In this document: in pieces, positions 9,523-16,458 of the stretch | How positions within the stretch are numbered: position 1 is the first letter of the stretch | Layout of the letters: each line of letters opens with the position of its first letter | NCBI RefSeq assembly: GCF_023502145.1 | Contig: NZ_JAMFLI010000003.1 | Location: forward strand, 1 to 64,000 | Reading direction: 5' to 3' | DNA from: Craterilacuibacter sp. RT1T | GTDB taxonomy: Bacteria > Pseudomonadota > Gammaproteobacteria > Burkholderiales > Chromobacteriaceae | DNA: 64,000 nt | The notes under the pieces: model-generated | What the model was told of the DNA's origin: nothing | Database searches by the model: none | Seen by the model: only the letters and a program-made list of their open reading frames with translations | Program-made: the position numbers and the translations under genes

Positions 9523-10523
9523 GTAGAAAAACCCGGTAAAAATCGTGGGTTGCTTAGCCGCTCGGTCAGCCCGGTTTGGGCCGGTAACAAGCCGGCATCC
9601 TGCATCAGCCGGCTTAAGCGGCGTGCCGCAAGGGTCAGCAATGATGGTTCGCCGTTTAGCAGTTGCAGGTTGTGGTCAGAGCCGGGTAGTACGAGGGTCG
9701 AGAAAATGGCTGCAAGGGCTTCGGCTTGCTCGTGCATGCGTAAAGCCATGGTGGCAAGCACGCTTGCCTGTGCCTGATTCAGGCGTTCCAGTACCGCGAA
9801 ATGGGCACGCAGTAATAAACGCAATGCATTTTTATGTGGATCTAGTGCCTCGCGGCGTACGGCGAGGACATCGAAAATGGTATCGGGCAAGTCGCTGCTG
9901 TCAAACAGGATATGTCCGCCCAAGCGCTGCAGCTTGGTGCTGACCGGCGGATAGCTGATCAGGGCATCAATCTGCCCTTTACGCCAGGCATTTTCATGGT
10001 CATTGACCGGCAACGGAATAATATGGACGTCTTCGGGTTTGAGTTTTGCCGCCTGCAAGATGCCCGCCAGCATGACTGCGCCCGTAGCCGAGCTTTCCAC
10101 GCCTATGCGCCGTCCCTTGAGTTCAGGTAAATGCAGGATGTCTTCTCTGGCAAGCAGTACGTCTGCACCTGCAGAAATATTGAATACCATCACTACAACC
10201 AGATCCAGACCGGTGGCACGTGCACGCAGGACTTCATCCAGCGTCAGGGTGGCGGCATCGGTGATGCCGGCTGCAAGTAATTGTAATGAATCGCTGGCAG
10301 ATGGCACCTCGATCAGATTGACCTGATCGGCCGGCAAGAGTCCCTCGTGCCGTGCAACAAACAGCAGTTCATACCCGGGCCAGATATGGCTGCTTATTTT
10401 AAGCGCGGTCGGGTGTGCAGTGCGGCAAGCGGGTAGTAAAGCCCCTAGCCCTAATGCGCAGCCGACGCTAAACAGGCGGCGGCGGTAAAAGGATGGCAGA
10501 GGGTTTTCAGCCGCGAGGTTCAT
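9519..10523 (-). CDS. ABC-type solute-binding lipoprotein (NMT1/nitrate-taurine-like), no transporter partner
   Basis: This is a 334-residue periplasmic binding protein of the nitrate/sulfonate/thiamine-precursor class. The N-terminus has an RRRLF stretch and a hydrophobic core ending in LPAC. This suggests a lipoprotein, perhaps Tat-exported because RRLF precedes the core. Binding-protein features include IWPGYELLFVARHEG, AAGITDAATLTLDE, GRRIGVESSATG and QIDALISYPP. No permease or ATPase gene is adjacent. Instead it overlaps by 4 bp the gene for a transmembrane GGDEF-EAL protein, which suggests signalling rather than transport. Ligand unknown; small organic anion, amine or sulfonate are options. 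Confidence 0.82.
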   Translation of the reverse strand: MNLAAENPLPSFYRRRLFSVGCALGLGALLPACRTAHPTALKISSHIWPGYELLFVARHEGLLPADQVNLIEVPSASDSLQLLAAGITDAATLTLDEVLRARATGLDLVVVMVFNISAGADVLLAREDILHLPELKGRRIGVESSATGAVMLAGILQAAKLKPEDVHIIPLPVNDHENAWRKGQIDALISYPPVSTKLQRLGGHILFDSSDLPDTIFDVLAVRREALDPHKNALRLLLRAHFAVLERLNQAQASVLATMALRMHEQAEALAAIFSTLVLPGSDHNLQLLNGEPSLLTLAARRLSRLMQDAGLLPAQTGLTERLSNPRFLPGFST

Positions 10524-10712
10524 AATATTTTCAATAGTTTTCTATTGTCATATGCCGATGATATTACCGCTTTAAAGACCCGTCTATGATTATGGTCAAG
10601 GCATGGAGTCGTTTCTGCAGGGTGTGGCCGTGCAGGGCATTCGTGTCGGGGTGCTTGGTGGGCTTGCCGGCACCGTGCTTTAGCATGCGGTGCATCTGCA
10701 AGTTTGTGTTGT
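10524..10712. other. 189-bp gap between the binding-protein gene and the upstream operon
   Basis: No gene with a ribosome site is apparent. The promoter of the binding-protein/GGDEF-EAL pair and the end of the upstream operon should both be here. No convincing rho-independent terminator was seen. Confidence 0.4.
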
Positions 10713-11792
10713 TTAACGCTGGAAACGACGCATAAAACCGCGGTCTATATGGTCCTTGAGTTTCCATACCCAGGTACCTGCAAAGCTGAAACCCTTGTAT
10801 ACGCCGATGGCGCGCTGAGGCCCCGAGACCAGCAGTGACAGATAGCTGCTTTGTGGCGTGTAGTGCAACAAGGGCTGGCCATCGACTGCCGCCAGCAGGT
10901 TGTGCATCAGAATCGCACCGTGGCGCACGGCATAGACACCGGCCTTGTCATGGATGTGACCTATCTGGCTGGCGATATCGCCACCGGCAAATACGCATGG
11001 GTGGCTGGTCGAGCGCAAGGTCGCATCGACCTCGACAAAGCCTGCCGCATCGCAGGCCAGACCGGCAGCCTGCGGCCAGGCTTGCGCGGTCGAGCCGCTG
11101 GCCCAGAACAGGCTATCGAACGCCAGCTCCGACCCCGATGCCAGTTGCAGCCTGTCAGTGCTAACTACAGTTATTGCCTCGCCTTCGCGCAAGCTTACGC
11201 CGGCAGCCTGCAGGGCTTGTCTTGCCAGATGCGCGGCGCGCGCAGGATGGCGCTTAAGCAGGCTGCTGCGGCTGATCAGCGAGATGTGTTTTGCCGGATA
11301 TCTGAGCGCCAGTGCCAGCGCCAGCTCTACGCCGGCCGCGCCGCCACCGGCTACCACGATCTGCTCCGGCTCGGGCCGGGCATCCAGTTGCTGCAGGCGG
11401 CGAATAAAGCCGTCTATCGGCTTGACGCCGCAGGCCGCATCCGCCGCGCCGGGTACGGCGCTAAGTTTGGGGCTAGAGCCGATATCGAGCGAGAGCAGGT
11501 CGAAGTCCAGTGCGAGCTGGTCCGTGTATAGCCTGCGTTTTGCCAAGTCCAGCTCGGTGGCGGTGTCGTGAACCAGCCTGACACCGGCGGCCAGACATAG
11601 CGGGGCAAGATCGATATGCATCTCTTCGCGCGAGTAAGCGCCGGCAACCAAGCCGGGCAACATGCCGGAGTAGGGTGCAAGCACATCGCGCGTCAGCAGC
11701 GTGATGTCCAGATCGGGGCGGGGCTGGCGTATCAGCGCCTCCAGTACAAATAAATGGCTGTGGCCGCCACCGGTTAGCAGTAGTTTTTTCAT
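10713..11792 (-). CDS. SelD-associated FAD/NAD(P)-dependent oxidoreductase (TIGR03169-like)
   Basis: This is a 359-residue pyridine nucleotide-disulfide oxidoreductase-fold protein. The N-terminal dinucleotide-binding motif is LLTGGGHSHLFVLE, followed by APYSGMLPGLVAG. A second nucleotide-binding loop is VVAGGGAAGVELALALALRYP. A FAD-contact motif appears near the C-terminus (VFAGGDIAS and DKAGVYAVRHG). This is the family found either alone or fused to the N-terminus of selenophosphate synthetase SelD. Standalone members also occur in species without selenoproteins, so the reaction is unknown. No CxxC-type redox pair is visible. It is the last gene of the seven-gene operon and overlaps the DUF3047 gene by 4 bp. 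Confidence 0.83.
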   Translation of the reverse strand: MKKLLLTGGGHSHLFVLEALIRQPRPDLDITLLTRDVLAPYSGMLPGLVAGAYSREEMHIDLAPLCLAAGVRLVHDTATELDLAKRRLYTDQLALDFDLLSLDIGSSPKLSAVPGAADAACGVKPIDGFIRRLQQLDARPEPEQIVVAGGGAAGVELALALALRYPAKHISLISRSSLLKRHPARAAHLARQALQAAGVSLREGEAITVVSTDRLQLASGSELAFDSLFWASGSTAQAWPQAAGLACDAAGFVEVDATLRSTSHPCVFAGGDIASQIGHIHDKAGVYAVRHGAILMHNLLAAVDGQPLLHYTPQSSYLSLLVSGPQRAIGVYKGFSFAGTWVWKLKDHIDRGFMRRFQR

Positions 11793-12427
11793 TGTGCGGA
11801 AAACCAGATATCGCCATACCAGGCGCTGGCTTTGCCGCCGGCGTTATCGGCGTCGCTCATCAGCGCCACCGCATCGATATGGTCAAAGTCTTCGCCGAAG
11901 GCGGCTTTCAGGTCTTCGCGTACATTGCGCTTGTGCGCCACCCACTGCCCGGCCTTGGCATTGCCGCTGTCCAGAGCCAGCAGCATGGCCTGAGCAACAA
12001 AGGCATTGGGCCAGCGGCTGCCGACGGGCTGGTTGCTGGACCAGACATAGTTCAGTGCGCGGCTGGACAGGCCGAAGGGGCCGCGCTCATCCACCACATA
12101 CACCCGCGCCGGATAGTCGTCGCCGCTCTTGCTTCTTTCGTTGACGCCGGCGTAGGTATTGCTGATTTTCCAGCGCCAGTTAAGAAAAGGCGTCTTGGTC
12201 AGATCGACCTTCATCTTGCGGAACTTGCCGGAGGCACCGCCATCGGCATCGGCCCGCAACACGGTGCTGTTGCCATCCTGCACCAGCCGGTAGCGGGTTT
12301 CACCCTTGAAGTTTTTAGTGTCCCAGCCGGCGAGCGAGCCCTGGCTGAAGGCACCGGCCAGCGGCTCGGCCGCGAAAATGCTGCTGGCAGAGAGTGCCAG
12401 CAGCCATACAGGATTCAGTCTCTTCAT
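11789..12427 (-). CDS. DUF3047 family exported protein
   Basis: This is a 212-residue precursor with a clear signal peptide (residues 1-19, ending SSIFA). The body fits DUF3047: FSQGSLAGWDTKNFKGET, LNWRWKI, DDYPARVYV, ALNYVWSS and a C-terminal AWYGDIWFS strand, probably a jelly-roll beta sandwich. Function is unknown. ATG 12427 is preferred because it gives the signal peptide and overlaps the upstream stop as ATGA. It also overlaps the downstream oxidoreductase start by ATGA, so it is translationally coupled on both sides. As the only soluble exported protein of the operon besides the binding protein, it may handle the same periplasmic substrate. Confidence 0.82.
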   Translation of the reverse strand: MKRLNPVWLLALSASSIFAAEPLAGAFSQGSLAGWDTKNFKGETRYRLVQDGNSTVLRADADGGASGKFRKMKVDLTKTPFLNWRWKISNTYAGVNERSKSGDDYPARVYVVDERGPFGLSSRALNYVWSSNQPVGSRWPNAFVAQAMLLALDSGNAKAGQWVAHKRNVREDLKAAFGEDFDHIDAVALMSDADNAGGKASAWYGDIWFSAQ

Positions 12428-13041
12428 GCTTTGGGTCCGGTAAAGCTGTGCCAGCCGGCGGCAAGCCGGCTGAACGTGGTCAGGGCGCACAGTGCGGCAA
12501 AGCCCCAGGCCAGCAGCGGGAAATAGGCGGGAAAAATGCACATCAATGCAAAGCAGGTCAGCGTTTCGCTGGCCTCGGTCAGTCCGCCCAGATAGTAAAA
12601 GCCCTTATTGGGGTAGGTGGTGCTGTGGATGCGGCGCTTTTCGGCCATCACGGCAAAGGCAAGAAAGCTGGTGCCGGTGCCGACAAAGGCAAAGATGAGT
12701 GCCGCACCGGCCAGGGCATTGCTCTTTGGTGCTGCCAGCGCAAAGGCAAACGGGATGGACGAATAAAACAGGAAGTCCAGACTGATATCGAGAAAAGCGC
12801 CGCGATCGGTCGGGGTGGTGAGCCGGGCCAGTGTGCCGTCGAGCCCATCCAGCAGGCGTGACAGCAAAATCAGCGCAAGGCCGCTTAAAAACCAGTGCTG
12901 GCTAATGGCCAGTGCCGCCAGCAAGCCGCAGGCAAAGGCGCTTAGCGTGACCGTGTCGGCATGGATGCGCTGGCGGTGCAGGGCTCTGGCCATGGCCGCC
13001 AGCGGTCGGCTTAACAGTGGCAACAGCAGGCGGTCAAGCAT
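12424..13041 (-). CDS. CDP-alcohol phosphatidyltransferase (YnjF-like)
   Basis: This is a 205-residue integral membrane enzyme with about five or six hydrophobic helices. The catalytic signature is complete: DGLDGTLAR followed after seven residues by GAFLDISLD. It supplies the four aspartates that bind metal and CDP-lipid. Such enzymes transfer a phosphatidyl group from CDP-diacylglycerol to a small alcohol; the acceptor is not predictable. ATG 13041 is chosen (MLDRLLLPLLS); it overlaps the ATPase gene by 8 bp. E. coli YnjF, of the same family, is likewise encoded beside YnjBCD. Confidence 0.85.
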   Translation of the reverse strand: MLDRLLLPLLSRPLAAMARALHRQRIHADTVTLSAFACGLLAALAISQHWFLSGLALILLSRLLDGLDGTLARLTTPTDRGAFLDISLDFLFYSSIPFAFALAAPKSNALAGAALIFAFVGTGTSFLAFAVMAEKRRIHSTTYPNKGFYYLGGLTEASETLTCFALMCIFPAYFPLLAWGFAALCALTTFSRLAAGWHSFTGPKA

Positions 13042-13684
13042 CAGGGGCCTCCAGCTGGATGACCCGTCCGCCGGCAGGGATGTCGGCGCTGTCATGGGTG
13101 ACCAGCAAGGCCGGAATCGCGCGCGCCTGCAAATGGCGATAGACAAAGTCGCGCATGTCCTGGCGCAAGCGGCTATCCAGCCGCGAAAAGGGTTCGTCCA
13201 GTAACAGCATGGCAGGCTCGGCCAGCAGGGCGCGCATCAAGGCTACGCGTGCGGCCTGGCCGCCGGAGAGGGTGGAGGGGGCGCGTTTTTCCATGCCGCT
13301 CAGTTCTGCGTCTTGTAGCGCCGCCCTGACCGCATCCTGGCGTGCCTGGCCGCGCAGGCTGGCGGGCAGGGCAAAAGCCAGATTCTCGGCTACGCTCATA
13401 TGCGGAAACAGCAGCGCGTCCTGAAACAGCAGGCCGATGCGGCGTTGCTCCATGGGTATTCCCGTCAAGTTCAGTCCCGCCAGACGTATCTGCCCGCTTT
13501 GGCGGATGGCAGGCGGCAGGGCGCCAGCGATGGCCGCCAGCAAGCTGGACTTGCCGCAGCCGGAAGGGCCCATCAGGGTCAGGATTTCGCCCGCTGCCAG
13601 TGTCAGGCTAAGCGGGCCGATGGCGCGGCCATCGGGCAGGGTCAGGCAAAGTGCGTCCAGTTCAAACAGCGTGTTTTTCATCAT
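13034..13684 (-). CDS. ynjD: ABC transporter ATP-binding protein (YnjD-like)
   Basis: This is a 216-residue ABC ATPase. It shows Walker A GPSGCGKSS (about 34-42), Q-loop LLFQDALLFPHM, signature LSGGQAARVALMRALL, Walker B MLLLDEPFSRLD and switch LLVTHDSADI. The length equals E. coli YnjD (about 217). It overlaps the fused permease gene by 23 bp and precedes the phosphatidyltransferase, as in the E. coli ynjCDEF order. It energises import by the adjacent binding protein and permease. Confidence 0.88.
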   Translation of the reverse strand: MMKNTLFELDALCLTLPDGRAIGPLSLTLAAGEILTLMGPSGCGKSSLLAAIAGALPPAIRQSGQIRLAGLNLTGIPMEQRRIGLLFQDALLFPHMSVAENLAFALPASLRGQARQDAVRAALQDAELSGMEKRAPSTLSGGQAARVALMRALLAEPAMLLLDEPFSRLDSRLRQDMRDFVYRHLQARAIPALLVTHDSADIPAGGRVIQLEAPDA

Positions 13685-15263
13685 CGGGTAGGGTGCGTGC
13701 CAGCATAAAAGCGATCAGCGGCAATAAAGTCGTAAGCAGGGCATAGGCGGCCATCACGCGGCGATTGCCGCCTGAGGATAGTGCTACCGCTTCGGTGGTT
13801 AGCGTCGTGATGCGCCCGGCCCCCAGATACAAGGTGGGCAGGTATTGGGCCATGCTGACTGCGACACCGACGGCGGCAGCAGCGGCAATCGGTCGCGCCA
13901 GCATCGGCCATTTGACGCGCCAGCAGGCTTTGACGCGCGCGTATCCCAGCGCGCGCGCAAGCAGCAGATAGCGCGCATCGAAACGCCGGTAGGCGGGAGC
14001 CAGCACAATCACCATATAGGGAAACACCCAGAATAACTGTGCCCAGGCAACGCTGAGCAAATGGCCCTCCAGTTGCCAGGGCAGGGCCAGCTGGTACAGG
14101 CCGGCGACCAGCAAGACTTGGGGCAGGATAAGCGGTGCCAGCAGCAGGCTGGCCACGGCCGGGTGCTCGCTGCCGTACTCCAGCCACAATAGTGCCAGCA
14201 GCAAGGCGGCCGAAACACTGAGTAGTGCCAGCGCCACGGTGCTGGAAAGATGGGCGGCCAAGGTGTCGCCACCGTCTTGCCAGGCGGCGAGTGTCAGGCT
14301 TTGCGGCCAGGGCTCGGGAAAGAGCCACAGCCCGGCAAACGACCATAGCAGCGTCAGCAGGATGACTGCGCCGTAAATCGCCAGCAAGCTGATGGCCAGC
14401 ATGCGCCCGCCAAGTTCGGCGCTGCGTTGTCCGCGCTGGCCGTCGGGCCAGCGGTGGCGCGCCAGCCATATGCGCCACCATAAGGCAAAGAGCAGCAGCA
14501 GTGCGCCGCTAAGCAAGGCCAACAGCCAGCTGCCGGCCATGGCTGGCGCCAGGCGTGCCGGATCGCCTTCCTGCAGCCACTGCCATAGCAGCACCGCCAG
14601 CGTAGGCGGTGTGCCGGGGCCTGCGATGATGGCCATATCGATGACGGTCAGGGCATAAGCCAGTACCGCGCATAAGGGCCAGGCCAAGCGCGGCAGCAAT
14701 TGCGGCAGAATGATCCAGCGCCAGATGCGCTGCGGGCTATAGCCCAGGCTGGCGGCGACTTGTGTCTGCTGGGCAAGCTCGCGGCGCGCGAGAAACAGCG
14801 CGATATTCCACAGCAAAAACGGCATTTCCTTCAGGCATAAAGCCAGTGCCAGCGCCAGCCCTTGCGGATCGTTGACCGTTACCCAATCCGGCGCGTCGGC
14901 GGGAGCGCCTGCGATGGCGGCAAACAGGCGTACCAGCATGCCGCCAGGTGCAATCAAAAAGACCAGCCCGATGGCAAACGCCGCATGCGGCAAGGCCAAC
15001 ATGGGCGAAAACAGCGCGCTCAAGCGTAACCAGTGACGGCTGTGATACAGGCTGCGCGCAATCAGCAGCGCACCGCCTAGCGCAGCTGCACTCCCCAATA
15101 GCGCCGAAATCAGCGTGCTGCTCAGGGCGCTTGCAAACTGCGGGTCGGTGATCAGTGCGCCAAGCGCCGCGCCGGACAGCGCCGGCCATAGTGCCGCCAG
15201 CAAGGCGGCCAACAACGGCAGGGCAAACAGCAGGCCGACCAGCGTCAGGGTCAATACGGGCAT
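13662..15263 (-). CDS. ynjC: Fused double-domain ABC permease (YnjC-like)
   Basis: This is a 533-residue protein made of two BinPT-type permease halves in one chain, with about 12 membrane helices. Each half carries an EAA-type coupling loop: AASLGYSPQRIWRWIILP at about 180, and ALGYARVKACWRVKWP near 465. This fused layout is that of E. coli YnjC and of the iron/thiamine permease group. It starts 3 bp after the binding-protein stop. The substrate is unknown. YnjC relatives are often labelled thiamine/iron/polyamine-type importers on homology alone. Confidence 0.86.
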   Translation of the reverse strand: MPVLTLTLVGLLFALPLLAALLAALWPALSGAALGALITDPQFASALSSTLISALLGSAAALGGALLIARSLYHSRHWLRLSALFSPMLALPHAAFAIGLVFLIAPGGMLVRLFAAIAGAPADAPDWVTVNDPQGLALALALCLKEMPFLLWNIALFLARRELAQQTQVAASLGYSPQRIWRWIILPQLLPRLAWPLCAVLAYALTVIDMAIIAGPGTPPTLAVLLWQWLQEGDPARLAPAMAGSWLLALLSGALLLLFALWWRIWLARHRWPDGQRGQRSAELGGRMLAISLLAIYGAVILLTLLWSFAGLWLFPEPWPQSLTLAAWQDGGDTLAAHLSSTVALALLSVSAALLLALLWLEYGSEHPAVASLLLAPLILPQVLLVAGLYQLALPWQLEGHLLSVAWAQLFWVFPYMVIVLAPAYRRFDARYLLLARALGYARVKACWRVKWPMLARPIAAAAAVGVAVSMAQYLPTLYLGAGRITTLTTEAVALSSGGNRRVMAAYALLTTLLPLIAFMLARTLPDDEKHAV

Positions 15264-15266
15264 GGA

Positions 15267-16448
15267 TCAGGCACCGCCTGCCTTGCCGTAGCGGCGCAGC
15301 CATTCTTTCTCCAGCGCATCCACCCAGCTGGCGTGCGGTTCGGCCAGTGTCTTGACGCTGGCCGGCAGGCTGCCGGCGGCGCTTTGCCGCAAGGCCGCGC
15401 CTTGTGCGGCCGGCAGCTTGGCCGGATCCAGTACGCTAGGGTCACCCCAGATGGCGACATCGGCTTTTTTGACTTGTGCTTCGGGCGAGAGCAGGAAGTT
15501 GGCCAGCACCTTGGCTGCGGCGGCCGATCTGGCATTAAACGGGATGGCGACAAAATGCACATTGGCCAGCGTGCCGCCCTTGTGTCCATAGCTGTAGGCC
15601 GTTTTGGGCAGGCGCTTGGCGGCAATGAGATTGGGCACTTCATTCGGGTTGAAGCTGATGCCCAGCAGCAGTTCGCCATCGGCCATCATCTGCAGCGTTT
15701 GCTCGCCGGAGCTGGCAAAGGCCTGACCCTTGCGCCACAGCAGAGGATGCAGTTGATCAAGGTAGGCCCATAAGGCGCGGGTTTCCCGGGCAAAAACCGC
15801 CGCGCTGACCGGCTGTTGCAGCAGCGTCGGGTTGGGGGCCAGCTCCAGCAGCGCCTGCTTCAGGAAACTGGTGCCGTGAAACTGTGGCGGCTTGGGGTAG
15901 CTGACCCGTCCCGGATGGGCTTTGGCAAAGGCCAGCAGGCTGGTCATGGAGTCTGGTGGCGCGGGCACACGGCTGCGATCGGCAATGAAAGTCAGCTGGG
16001 CACCGCCCCATGGCGACTCCAAGCCCTGGGTGGGTTCGGCAAAATCGCGCTCCACCGGCTTTTTCAAGTCGACATAGCGCCAGTTGGGCAGGTCTTTGGC
16101 AAAGGGCGCCGACAATAGCGCCTGATTTTTCATGCTGCGGAAGTTTTCGCCATTGATCCAGACCAGGTCCACGCTGCCGCCTTGCGTGCGTCCGGCGGCT
16201 TTTTCCGCCGCGATGCGGCGGATGACTTCGGCCGTGTCGGCGGTTTTGACATGCTTGACGCTGACGCCGTAGCGTTTTTGCGTTTCCTTGCCGGCCCAGG
16301 CGATATAGCGGTTAATCGCCTCGCTGCCACCCCAGGCATTGAAATAGACGGTCTGGCCGCGCGCTTGTGCCAGCGTCTGCTCCCAGTTGGCACGCGCGGC
16401 GGGGCTGAGCAGGCTTAGTACGAGCGTGGCAAGTAGCGTGTATTTCAT
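15267..16448 (-). CDS. ynjB: ABC transporter substrate-binding protein (YnjB-like)
   Basis: This is a 393-residue periplasmic protein with signal peptide MKYTLLATLVLSLLSPAARA. The mature part begins NWEQTLAQARGQTVYFNAWGG and continues with NRYIAWAGKETQKRYG and VKHVKTADTAEVI, matching my recollection of E. coli YnjB almost word for word. Later motifs (DLVWINGENF, SPWGGAQLTF and AIPFNARSA) fit the same family. ATG 16448 has ribosome site AGGAC and lies 10 bp after the fusion gene stop. It captures the solute for YnjC/YnjD; no characterised ligand is known to me. Confidence 0.88.
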   Translation of the reverse strand: MKYTLLATLVLSLLSPAARANWEQTLAQARGQTVYFNAWGGSEAINRYIAWAGKETQKRYGVSVKHVKTADTAEVIRRIAAEKAAGRTQGGSVDLVWINGENFRSMKNQALLSAPFAKDLPNWRYVDLKKPVERDFAEPTQGLESPWGGAQLTFIADRSRVPAPPDSMTSLLAFAKAHPGRVSYPKPPQFHGTSFLKQALLELAPNPTLLQQPVSAAVFARETRALWAYLDQLHPLLWRKGQAFASSGEQTLQMMADGELLLGISFNPNEVPNLIAAKRLPKTAYSYGHKGGTLANVHFVAIPFNARSAAAAKVLANFLLSPEAQVKKADVAIWGDPSVLDPAKLPAAQGAALRQSAAGSLPASVKTLAEPHASWVDALEKEWLRRYGKAGGA

Positions 16449-16458
16449 GTCTGTCCTG

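Noticed and set aside
10564-10767. 67-codon minus-strand frame before the binding-protein gene
   Set aside because: It overlaps the 3' end of the oxidoreductase gene, has no ribosome site and shows no recognisable motif.
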